Positions 52,701 to 59,182 of a stretch of DNA of 64,000 nucleotides are shown here, one piece after another. The position numbers were made by a program, and so were the translations under genes. Positions within the stretch are counted from its first letter, which is position 1, and each line of letters starts with the position of its first letter. Location of the stretch: positions 1-64,000 of the forward strand of contig NZ_VBSL01000016.1 of NCBI RefSeq assembly GCF_006149005.1. The letters are read 5' to 3'. The stretch is from Larkinella sp. C7. Its GTDB lineage: Bacteria > Bacteroidota > Bacteroidia > Cytophagales > Spirosomataceae. The notes under the pieces are model-generated. The model had not been told where the DNA came from and searched no databases. It was given only the letters and a program-made list of their open reading frames with translations.

Positions 52701-53140
52701 TCATCGGTCAGATAGGGTTTCAGAAAAACAACGGCATCGTCTTTCCCGACAATCTGCAATTGACTGAGGATAAACGCCTTACTTTCCGGGTCGGTTAGTT
52801 TCTCCAGCGACTGCCCGTAGGCCCGTACCGCCACCGCCCGTTGTGCTTCCTTGCCCGGTTTGGTAACGTAATAGGAAAAACCGCCCAGCGCGTATTCCAG
52901 GGCCGTGTTATCGCCTTTGCCGGGTGCCGCCAGCCGTGAAATCATTTCCTGAAGGCCGGCCGATCCCAAAGCGGCCATCGCGTCCATGCTGGCGATCAAC
53001 TGCTTACTGTCTAAAGCTGGTAGTTGCGCCAGCTCGTCAGCGACCCGGTTTTCGAGGGGGCGCGGATCGGGTTTGGGTTGCGCCCAACTGGTTGTAGTGA
53101 GTAAAAACAGGCCCGCAAAGGCCATCTGAGGAAATTTCAT
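49757..53140 (-). CDS. Exported HEAT-repeat protein with two DUF1080 domains
   Basis: This 1127-residue protein has a signal peptide (ending TTSWAQ). It then has a long array of alpha-helical HEAT-like repeats (about 30-715: PALMPLVEQSDPKLSKVAMY, LTPVLLAGLKSDDQTVRLAT) and two DUF1080 domains in tandem (about 725-920: GFVALFNGKDLSGWKG, GDAGIYLRGTPQVQIWD; and about 930-1127: GFQALFNGRDFSQWTG, NNGLGIRAPLEGDAAYAGME). DUF1080 members hydrolyse 3-keto-glycosides. It precedes nothing on its strand before the palindrome, and 37 nt upstream is a Tat-exported Gfo/Idh/MocA oxidoreductase, suggesting oxidation followed by hydrolysis. Confidence 0.9.
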   Translation of the reverse strand: MKFPQMAFAGLFLLTTTSWAQPKPDPRPLENRVADELAQLPALDSKQLIASMDAMAALGSAGLQEMISRLAAPGKGDNTALEYALGGFSYYVTKPGKEAQRAVAVRAYGQSLEKLTDPESKAFILSQLQIVGKDDAVVFLKPYLTDERLCAPAVRALVKINTPSAQKAVLQALAESQGTSRLSLVKALGDTRYQPAAPALMPLVEQSDPKLSKVAMYALARLGSSAAGAVLAKAAEQSGFTYNVTEATASYLDYLKQLSVSGKKTQADALARKLLEQCTDAKQVHTRAAALKILVDNNREKSLPLLTTAVQDPSGEYRVAALKLATGLKNKPINLQLAKLIAKTAGDVQADLITQLGLTGDTALTPVLLAGLKSDDQTVRLATISALARTGQQRVLPDLLALMKRGTSQEIMAIRDAVLTLKGADVVAQITHALPSMPAEARAALLTVLGTRAAGSSVQQVLAQAQDSDTTISQAAAAALPFLVGPEQLPQLVTLLTTATQPKTIRSLQQALAAATVSVGDSLQRTDLLLSTMQQSPTAAQPRFLGAFADIGGPKALQIVQESFGKGEGIAQPAAVVALSEWSTPEAAPALLAIARQNSVVSESALSGYLKLIDRSTFPADQRLLLLRDAMEVARTPQQKTEILKSVSRCRTFLALVFAGNYLDDPAVQQQAAATVWSVAASSRDFTGDVVRKLLEKASQVITGPDSDAQRQAIQRRLQTLPAGDGFVALFNGKDLSGWKGLVENPVKRSKLSADSLALKQQKADEIMRAGWSVKDGLLVFNGHGNNICTTKPYQDFEMLVDWKITKEGDAGIYLRGTPQVQIWDPARTNVGAQVGSGGLYNNQKFASKPLKRADNPVGEWNTFRIIMKGERVTVYLNGELVTDNTVLENYWDRSQPIFPSEQIELQAHGTYVAYRNMYIKELPQPKPYQVTEAEKQDGFQALFNGRDFSQWTGNTKDYVAEDGDIVWYNNGGKGNLYTKKEYADFVFRFEFQLTPGANNGLGIRAPLEGDAAYAGMELQILDNDADIYKKLEVYQYHGSVYGVIPAKRGALKPLGEWNYQEVTVKGNQVKVVLNGIQILNGDIAEASKNGTLDHKEHPGLQRTKGHIGFLGHGSVLRFRNIRVKEL

Positions 53141-53177
53141 GACAGGATAACGAGGTTAAAAGGGCCAACGGCAGTTA

Positions 53178-54449
53178 TTACAGAATCCAGGGTGCGCGCA
53201 TGGGCTGGTCAATTAGCCGATTGGCGCCCTCGTCGTTGACAAATACCTGATTGACCGGATCAAATTTCAGTGATCGGCCCAGTTGCAGGGCGATCTTCCC
53301 CATGTTGATGAGGGTACAGGAACGGTAGCCATTGGCTTCGTTGAGTGCAAACCGCTTGCGCCCCCGAACGGCGTCCACAAAGTCGGTTTGCTGCGGCAAC
53401 GGCTCGGGAAAAGCCGCCAGTTTCTTTTGCAAATCCGGAATGTCGGACTTGAAACCTTGATACAATTTCCCTTTCGGCCCTTCGATATACGGCATGTTGA
53501 CGTCTTTGCCCTCGCCATCCAGAATGATTTTACAGCCATCGGCGTAGGTATACTCGATGCGTCGCCAGGTGCCAACGGCGTCGGGATGTTGCTGGGGCGC
53601 GTCGATTTCGACCGAAACCGGGCTGGTGTCGTCTTTCCCCAGAAAATACTGAATGGGGTCTAAATAATGTTGTCCCATGTCGCCCAGTCCGCCCCCGTCA
53701 TAGTCCCAATAGCCCCGGAACGTATTATGAACCCGGTGCTCGTTATACGGTTTGTAGGGAGCCGGACCCAGCCAGGTTTCGTAATCCAGTTCGGGTGGCA
53801 CCGGCATGGGCTCCAGGTCGGTTTTTCCGACCCAGTAAAATTTCCAGTCGAAACCGGTGTGTTTGCTCACGGTTACTTTCAGGGGCCAGCCCAGCAAACC
53901 ACTGTCGACCAGCTTCTTGATGGGTTTGACGGGCGTTCCCATGCCGTAGAAATTGGATTCGAACCGAAACCAGGTGTTGAGCCGAAAAATCCGGCCGTGT
54001 TGCTGCACGGCTTCCATCACCCGCTTGCCTTCGCCGATGGTGGTGGTCATCGGTTTTTCGCACCAGATGTCTTTTCCGGCGCGGGCCGCTTCAGCCGCCA
54101 TGATGCCGTGCCAGTGGGGCGGGGTGGCAATGTGGACAATATCGACTTCGGGCAGTTGAATCAATTCCCGGAAATCCCTGAAGGTTTTGAGCGCGGGGTC
54201 TTTGATGATCCCTTTGGCCAGTTCCAGGTGCCGCGTATCGACGTCGCAAATGGCCGCCACGCGCGTTCCGGCGTAGGGAATGTGTCCCCGTCCCATGCCA
54301 CCAACGCCGATGATGCCTTTGGAAAGCTGGTCGCTGGGCGCCAGATAGCCTTTGCCCAGCACATGGCGCGGAACGATGGAAAATGCCGCCAGGGTTCCCA
54401 GCGAGTTTTTGAGAAAGGTACGTCTTGAAGGGGTCTTTTTTACTGCCAT
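53178..54449 (-). CDS. Tat-exported Gfo/Idh/MocA family oxidoreductase
   Basis: This 423-residue protein starts with a twin-arginine signal (SRRTFLKNSLGTLAAF). It then has a Rossmann domain (GVGGMGRGH, AAICDVDTRHLELA, VDIVHIATPPHWHG) with the family motif EKPMTTTIGEGKRV and a C-terminal beta-sheet substrate domain containing DMGQHYLDPIQYFLG. Members use NAD(P) to oxidise or reduce sugars and inositols. Tat export lets the folded enzyme carry its cofactor out. It lies just upstream of the double-DUF1080 protein on the same strand. Confidence 0.93.
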   Translation of the reverse strand: MAVKKTPSRRTFLKNSLGTLAAFSIVPRHVLGKGYLAPSDQLSKGIIGVGGMGRGHIPYAGTRVAAICDVDTRHLELAKGIIKDPALKTFRDFRELIQLPEVDIVHIATPPHWHGIMAAEAARAGKDIWCEKPMTTTIGEGKRVMEAVQQHGRIFRLNTWFRFESNFYGMGTPVKPIKKLVDSGLLGWPLKVTVSKHTGFDWKFYWVGKTDLEPMPVPPELDYETWLGPAPYKPYNEHRVHNTFRGYWDYDGGGLGDMGQHYLDPIQYFLGKDDTSPVSVEIDAPQQHPDAVGTWRRIEYTYADGCKIILDGEGKDVNMPYIEGPKGKLYQGFKSDIPDLQKKLAAFPEPLPQQTDFVDAVRGRKRFALNEANGYRSCTLINMGKIALQLGRSLKFDPVNQVFVNDEGANRLIDQPMRAPWIL

Positions 54450-54760
54450 CTCGTCAGTTTGTTATAGTCAGTCCCCTTCGTTATTCGGTATTCGGTGTTC
54501 AATATTCGTTATTTGGTTCTAAAAAATACAAATATTGAATAACTAACACTGAATCCCGAATATTGAACACTGAATCCCGAATAACGAAGGGATGAAAAAT
54601 ACGGCCTAATTCTGCATTTTCGGGTGGATTTACAATACTACTACTTTTCCCCTTAATAAGACCATCACGCGCCCAATCACCTCATTTCGCAGGGTGTTTT
54701 TCCCGACGTAAACTAAAAAGTCGTAAATTACGGCTTCCTGTAAACGCCTAATTTAATTCT
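54450..54760. promoter_or_regulatory. Divergent region between two oxidoreductase genes
   Basis: This 311-nt region holds the promoters of two divergent Tat-exported oxidoreductases. Its left half is occupied by the inverted repeat at 54474-54591. The right part (54600-54760) is AT rich without a clear TAnnTTTG box. No RNA gene is seen. Confidence 0.45.
54474..54591. repeat. Long-stem inverted repeat, CGTTATTCGGTATTCG type, copy 1
   Basis: Arms 54474-54508 and 54557-54591 (35 nt each) pair with two mismatches around a 48-nt spacer that contains further partial repeats (ATATTGAATAAC). The words TATTCG and GTTCAATATTCG recur. Uniquely in this window it lies between divergent gene starts, about 25 nt from the left ATG, where it would be in the 5' leader rather than act as a terminator. 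Confidence 0.9.
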
Positions 54761-56164
54761 ATGGAAAACCCTGAACAGGTTCCTTCTCGTCGGTCCTTTC
54801 TAAAAACATTAGGATTGGCCGGAACCGCAGCCGCGGCCGTTCCGTCTTCGTTCGCCCAGGCCGGAACGGCTCCGATGTACCTTCATTTAGTGAAAAGTCA
54901 TAGCAGCACAGCCGCTAACGATAAAGTCCGCATCGGACTCATCGGAACGGGCGGTATGGGCATTGGGGATACGGAGACCGCGCTGATGGTCGAAGGAACC
55001 GAAATTATTGCCGCCTGTGACCTCTACGACGGTCGTTTGCGCCGGGCCAAAGAGTTGTGGGGCGACGGTTTGTTCACCACCCGCGACTACCGCCAGGTGC
55101 TCGAACGGTCGGATGTCGATGTCATTATCAACGGAACGACCGACCACTGGCACGAAAAAATCTCGACCGACGCCATGCGCAAAGGCAAGCACGTCTATTG
55201 TGAAAAGCCGATGGTGCAGAAGGTTGAAGATGGCCATACCCTGATCAAAGTTCAGAAAGAAACCGGTAAAGTGTTTCAGGTGGGCAGCCAGTTTGCCAGT
55301 TCCATCATCATCGCCAAAGCCAAAGACCTCCTGAAAGCTGGCGATATTGGCGAGTTGGTTTTTGCCGAAGCCCAATATGACCGTCACAGTGCGATGGGTG
55401 CCTGGCAATATTCCATTCCGCCGGATGCATCGCCCCAAACCGTTGACTGGGACACCTATTTGGGAACCGCTAAAAAGCGTGAGTGGGACCCGAAGCGGTT
55501 TTTCAGATGGAGAAACTACCAGGATTATGGAACGGGTGTAGCCGGTGACCTCTACGTTCACCTGCTGACGACGCTCCACACCATCACGGGTTCTAAAGGC
55601 CCCAACCGGGTGTATGCCAGCGGTGGGCTGCGGTTCTGGAAAGACGGGCGCGATGTGCCTGATATCCACCTTGCTATTTTCGATTATCCCAAAACCGCCG
55701 AGCATCCGGAATTTAACCTGACGACGCGGAGCAACTTCGTCGATGGTGGCGGTGGCGGTTATCTGGTTCGGCTGGTCGGTACGGAAGGCGATCTGTCGGT
55801 TGGCTGGGATAGCCTGACGGTTCGGCACCACAAACTGCCCAAAGCGCCCGGTCTGTCGATCAGCAATTTCCCGAAAGACCAGCAGGAAGCGTACCTGAAG
55901 GAATACAAAAAAATGTATCCCGAGCGCCCCGAAATGGAAGGCCCGCGCGAAATGGTCTACAAGACGCCGAAAGATTACAAAGGCGATCGCTACGAACACT
56001 TTGTCAACTTCTTCGATTCGGTTCGCAACCAGAAACCGGTGGCCGAAGATGCAACCTTCGGGCTTCGGGCCTGTGGACCGACGCAGTGTGGCAACATCAG
56101 TCTGTTTAAAAAGCAGATCGTCAACTGGGATCCGAATGCCATGAAAATTATGAATGCAGTTTAG
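54761..56164 (+). CDS. Tat-exported Gfo/Idh/MocA family oxidoreductase
   Basis: This 467-residue protein has a twin-arginine signal (SRRSFLKTLGLAGTAAAA) and the Rossmann motif GTGGMGIGD, then IAACDLYDGRLRRAKEL, VIINGTTDHWHEKIS, the family EKP segment CEKPMVQKVEDGH and a C-terminal domain with DYGTGVAGDLYVHLLTT. It differs clearly from its divergent neighbour and is longer. With the downstream DUF1080 gene it forms a likely operon, again pairing sugar oxidation with a 3-keto-glycoside hydrolase-like domain. Confidence 0.93.
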   Translation: MENPEQVPSRRSFLKTLGLAGTAAAAVPSSFAQAGTAPMYLHLVKSHSSTAANDKVRIGLIGTGGMGIGDTETALMVEGTEIIAACDLYDGRLRRAKELWGDGLFTTRDYRQVLERSDVDVIINGTTDHWHEKISTDAMRKGKHVYCEKPMVQKVEDGHTLIKVQKETGKVFQVGSQFASSIIIAKAKDLLKAGDIGELVFAEAQYDRHSAMGAWQYSIPPDASPQTVDWDTYLGTAKKREWDPKRFFRWRNYQDYGTGVAGDLYVHLLTTLHTITGSKGPNRVYASGGLRFWKDGRDVPDIHLAIFDYPKTAEHPEFNLTTRSNFVDGGGGGYLVRLVGTEGDLSVGWDSLTVRHHKLPKAPGLSISNFPKDQQEAYLKEYKKMYPERPEMEGPREMVYKTPKDYKGDRYEHFVNFFDSVRNQKPVAEDATFGLRACGPTQCGNISLFKKQIVNWDPNAMKIMNAV

Positions 56165-56184
56165 GTTTCCCTTTCATTATTCTG

Positions 56185-56275
56185 TATTCGTTATTCAATA
56201 TTCGATATTAAGAAGTCAATTTTCCAATAAGTACCTGACAATAAGGTATCAATATCGAATCATGAATAACGAATA
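56185..56275. repeat. Inverted repeat, CGTTATTCAATATTCG type, copy 2
   Basis: Arms 56185-56209 and 56251-56275 (25 nt each) pair with two mismatches; partial matches extend the helix outward on both sides. It shares the words CGTTATTC and CAATATTCG with the element at 54474-54591, on the other side of the same gene. It lies between two co-directional genes. Confidence 0.82.
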
Positions 56276-56310
56276 TTGAATATTGAAGGAAAAACAAACC
56301 CTACAAAACC

Positions 56311-57009
56311 ATGAAAAAAGCAACCTTTGCCCTGGCCCTGCTGGCGGGCGTCATTACCCTCATGAGCCTTTCGAATGCTGGCTCGAAACCCGGCAAATGG
56401 GTGTCACTGTTCGACGGAAAATCCACGAAAGGCTGGCACAGTTACCTGAAAGACAAGGCCATTGGCTGGAACATCGAAGACGGAACGCTGACGCCCGACG
56501 GCACCGGCGGTGACCTCGTGACGGACAAGGAATACGAGAATTTCGAGCTGGAGTTTGAGTTCAAACTGCCGCCCAAAAGCAACAGCGGGGTGGTTTACAA
56601 AGTGATCGAAGATCCGGCGAACAAGGCCACGTACTGGTCCGGCCCCGAATACCAGGTGATCGACGATACCGGCTACCAGTTGGGCGACGGTGCCAAACTG
56701 AAAGGCAGCCAGTTGACCGGTGCCAACTACGACATGATTGCGCCCAATGACCTGACCATCAACAAACCCGCCGGGCAATGGAACAAAGGCCGGATTGTGG
56801 TGAACAACAACCATGTCGAGCATTACTTGAACGGCAAGAAAGTGGTGGAATACCATTACGGCGGGGACGAGTGGCAGAAGATGGTGGCCGGCAGCAAGTT
56901 CAAAGACTGGAATTATGCCAAAGCCCACGCCAAAGGCAAAATCGCGCTGCAAAACCACAGCCCGAAAGAAGTGGTCTGGTATAAAAACATCCGGATTCGG
57001 GAGTTGTAG
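56311..57009 (+). CDS. Exported DUF1080 (3-keto-glycoside hydrolase-like) protein
   Basis: This 232-residue protein has a short N-terminal signal or membrane segment (ATFALALLAGVITLMSLS) and one DUF1080 domain: WVSLFDGKSTKGWHSYL, ENFELEFEFKLPPKSNSGVV, GPEYQVIDDTGYQLG, IVVNNNHVEHYLNGKKVVEY and the final NIRIREL. It follows an oxidoreductase gene and is the fifth DUF1080 domain in the window. A very strong bidirectional terminator follows. Confidence 0.9.
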   Translation: MKKATFALALLAGVITLMSLSNAGSKPGKWVSLFDGKSTKGWHSYLKDKAIGWNIEDGTLTPDGTGGDLVTDKEYENFELEFEFKLPPKSNSGVVYKVIEDPANKATYWSGPEYQVIDDTGYQLGDGAKLKGSQLTGANYDMIAPNDLTINKPAGQWNKGRIVVNNNHVEHYLNGKKVVEYHYGGDEWQKMVAGSKFKDWNYAKAHAKGKIALQNHSPKEVVWYKNIRIREL

Positions 57010-57027
57010 GATTTTAGAGGATTTGTT

Positions 57028-57080
57028 AACGGGTCGTTGCCGGGACGGTTTTTGAAACCGCCCGGCAACGACCCGTTTTT
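57028..57080. terminator. Strong bidirectional intrinsic terminator
   Basis: A 17-bp outer stem (57028-57044 with 57061-57077) is extended, after a one-base bulge, by a 6-bp inner stem CGGTTT / AAACCG with a TTG loop. A T run follows the right arm, and an A-rich flank lies outside. It serves the convergent DUF1080 and LytTR regulator genes. Confidence 0.92.
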
Positions 57081-57098
57081 ATAACGTAGAAAGAACCC

Positions 57099-57866
57099 TT
57101 ACCCCAGAAACGCCTGAATTTTGTCCCGGTAATTGCGGGTCCATTTCAGCGTCTGCCCCAGCTTGAGGTGAACGATGTAATCGCCGTTGAAATGCGTTTC
57201 CACTTCCTGAACGTAGGCCAGATTGACAATGTGTGAGCGGTGCATCCGCACAAACTGGTTCGGATCGAGTCGGGTTTCGAGCTTCGTCAGGCTGTCGTAC
57301 ACGATGTGTTTGCCGGTGGCCGTGTGCAGGGTGATGTAATTGCCGTCCGCATCCAGGTACTGCACGTCGTTCAGATTCACGAAATACATCCGGCCCTGCT
57401 CCTTCACCAGCACCCGCGACAGGTACTCGCGCGGGGGTGTGGGTGTGTGCGCACTGAGCAGTTGGGCCAGCAGGGCCTCGATTTTGGGCTGGTTCTGGTT
57501 GTTGAGCCGCTCGATGGCCCGGCCCAGCGCCTGCCCGAAGCGAATCTCGTCGAAAGGCTTGAGCAAATAATCGATGGCGTTGACTTCGAAAGCCTGGAGG
57601 GCATACTGATCGTAGGCCGTCGTGAACACCACCGTCGGCTGGTGGTCGGGCCAGACTTTCCGCAGCACGCTGAAACCGTCGAGCCGGGGCATCTGAATGT
57701 CGAGAAAAATCAGGTGCGGGCGGTGAAGCAGAATTTTCTGCACAGCCTCCAGGCCATTGGCCGCTTCGTCGACCACCCGGAGCATGGGCGTGTCGGCCAG
57801 CAACGTACGGATCACCTCGCGGGCGGCCAGTTCGTCGTCAATGATGAGCGTGTGATACGGGTTCAT
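57099..57866 (-). CDS. LytTR-family response regulator
   Basis: This 255-residue protein has a receiver domain (about 5-120: LIIDDELAAREVIRTLL, phospho-acceptor Asp in LIFLDIQMPRLDGFSV, Lys in YLLKPFDE) and a C-terminal LytTR DNA-binding domain (about 150-250: VNLNDVQYLDADGNYITLHT, TKLETRLDPNQFVRMHRSHI, VNLAYVQEVETHFNGDYIVH). Its ATG lies inside the 3' end of the sensor kinase gene (29-nt overlap), so the pair is tightly coupled. Targets are unknown. Confidence 0.95.
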   Translation of the reverse strand: MNPYHTLIIDDELAAREVIRTLLADTPMLRVVDEAANGLEAVQKILLHRPHLIFLDIQMPRLDGFSVLRKVWPDHQPTVVFTTAYDQYALQAFEVNAIDYLLKPFDEIRFGQALGRAIERLNNQNQPKIEALLAQLLSAHTPTPPREYLSRVLVKEQGRMYFVNLNDVQYLDADGNYITLHTATGKHIVYDSLTKLETRLDPNQFVRMHRSHIVNLAYVQEVETHFNGDYIVHLKLGQTLKWTRNYRDKIQAFLG

Positions 57867-59040
57867 GGGATACCGTTGAATTTAACAAGGAACACTGGCA
57901 GGGAATCCGCAAGCTGACGGTGGTGGTGCCCCCCGGCGGCTGATCGAACTGCATCGTCGCCTGTTCGCCGTACGCTTTCTCCAGCCGCGAAAGGGTGTTG
58001 GACAGGCCCAGACCCATCCCGGACGTATCGTGCAGTTGTTCCTGACCCAACCCATTGTCGAACACCTGAATTACGACGGTATCGCCAAGCCGTTGCGCCG
58101 TGATGCGAATCAGCGCGCCCTCGGTGAGGTCGGCAATACCGTGGGTGATGGCGTTTTCAACGATGGGTTGCAGAATCAACTGCGGCAACAGGCATTCTTC
58201 CGCTTCAGGCGCAATCTCATAGTCGACCATCAAGCGGTCTTCAAAACGAATTTGCTGGATCGACAGGTACTGCCGGGTCAGCGTCAGCTCATCGCGCACC
58301 GAGATGAAGTTGGCTTGCTGACGGACCAGCACGCTCCGGAGCAGGTCGCTCAGCGTCGTCACCATCAGGGCGGCCCGGCGGGTCTGGTTCCGCAGCATCA
58401 AACTGACCACCGTATGGAGCGTATTGAACAGAAAATGAGGATTTAACTGCATTTTCAACGCCTGCAACTGCGCATTGGCCAACTGGCTCTTGAGCTGTTC
58501 ATTAACCAGTTCGGCCTGCAAATGTTGCTGTTTCAGCGATTGCAGTTGGTAGACGTGCGTCAACACGGTATAACAAACCACCAGCAGCATGTACTGGGCA
58601 AACGCGTTGCCAAAACTCAGGAAAAAAACCGTCATCACCCGCCGGACGGTGATCACCTTTCCCTGCTCGTGGGCAATAGCGGCCCCCAGCAGCAGGTGTT
58701 CCACCACCAGTTCGATCCCATACAACACCGCAGCAATCAGCAGATGTGTCAGCACCTGGGTGATGAACCGGCTGGCACGCTGGGTTTTGAGGAGCGAAAA
58801 CCGCTGGGCGCAGAAAATGATCAGGGGCGTTGCACCCCACCAGTACAACAACTCGATGAGCCAGTAGAGCGTGTCGGTGAAATACAGCCGGGCATTGGGC
58901 GTGAGCAACCAGACCATAGCGGCCTGACCATACCAGATCAGCGAAAAAAAACTCCAGTAGAAAAAACTGTACCACCAGAACTGGCGGACGGTCAGCGGCA
59001 GACCCGAAGTCTGCAACAAGCGATCGATGGTGAATTTCAT
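57838..59040 (-). CDS. LytS-type sensor histidine kinase
   Basis: The ATG at 59040 gives 400 residues. Four hydrophobic segments (between about 25 and 175) form a membrane sensor region. Then come a coiled linker (QLQSLKQQHLQAELVNEQLK) and the LytS-type kinase domain with phospho-acceptor His in MQLNPHFLFNTLHTVVS and the ATP-binding boxes LILQPIVENAITHGI, VIQVFDNGLGQ and GMGLGLSNT. It partners with the overlapping LytTR regulator. The signal is unknown. Confidence 0.94.
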   Translation of the reverse strand: MKFTIDRLLQTSGLPLTVRQFWWYSFFYWSFFSLIWYGQAAMVWLLTPNARLYFTDTLYWLIELLYWWGATPLIIFCAQRFSLLKTQRASRFITQVLTHLLIAAVLYGIELVVEHLLLGAAIAHEQGKVITVRRVMTVFFLSFGNAFAQYMLLVVCYTVLTHVYQLQSLKQQHLQAELVNEQLKSQLANAQLQALKMQLNPHFLFNTLHTVVSLMLRNQTRRAALMVTTLSDLLRSVLVRQQANFISVRDELTLTRQYLSIQQIRFEDRLMVDYEIAPEAEECLLPQLILQPIVENAITHGIADLTEGALIRITAQRLGDTVVIQVFDNGLGQEQLHDTSGMGLGLSNTLSRLEKAYGEQATMQFDQPPGGTTTVSLRIPCQCSLLNSTVSHEPVSHAHH

Positions 59041-59132
59041 GTATGAACAGAACAACGATAGCCGGGTCCCGGGCGGCTCTCTTTAAAGGCAAAGCAATTT
59101 TTCTTACACTCCTCCCTTTCTTTTAAACAAAT

Positions 59133-59160
59133 ACACGGCAACCCGTGCGGGTTGCCGTGT
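59133..59160 (-). terminator. Intrinsic terminator after the GH44 gene
   Basis: ACACGGCAACCCG pairs with CGGGTTGCCGTGT; with a realistic loop of 4 nt the stem is 12 bp. On the minus strand it is followed by an AT-rich stretch. It lies 23 nt past the GH44 stop and separates that gene from the kinase. Confidence 0.85.
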
Positions 59161-59182
59161 AAAACCGGGTAGAACGACTACC

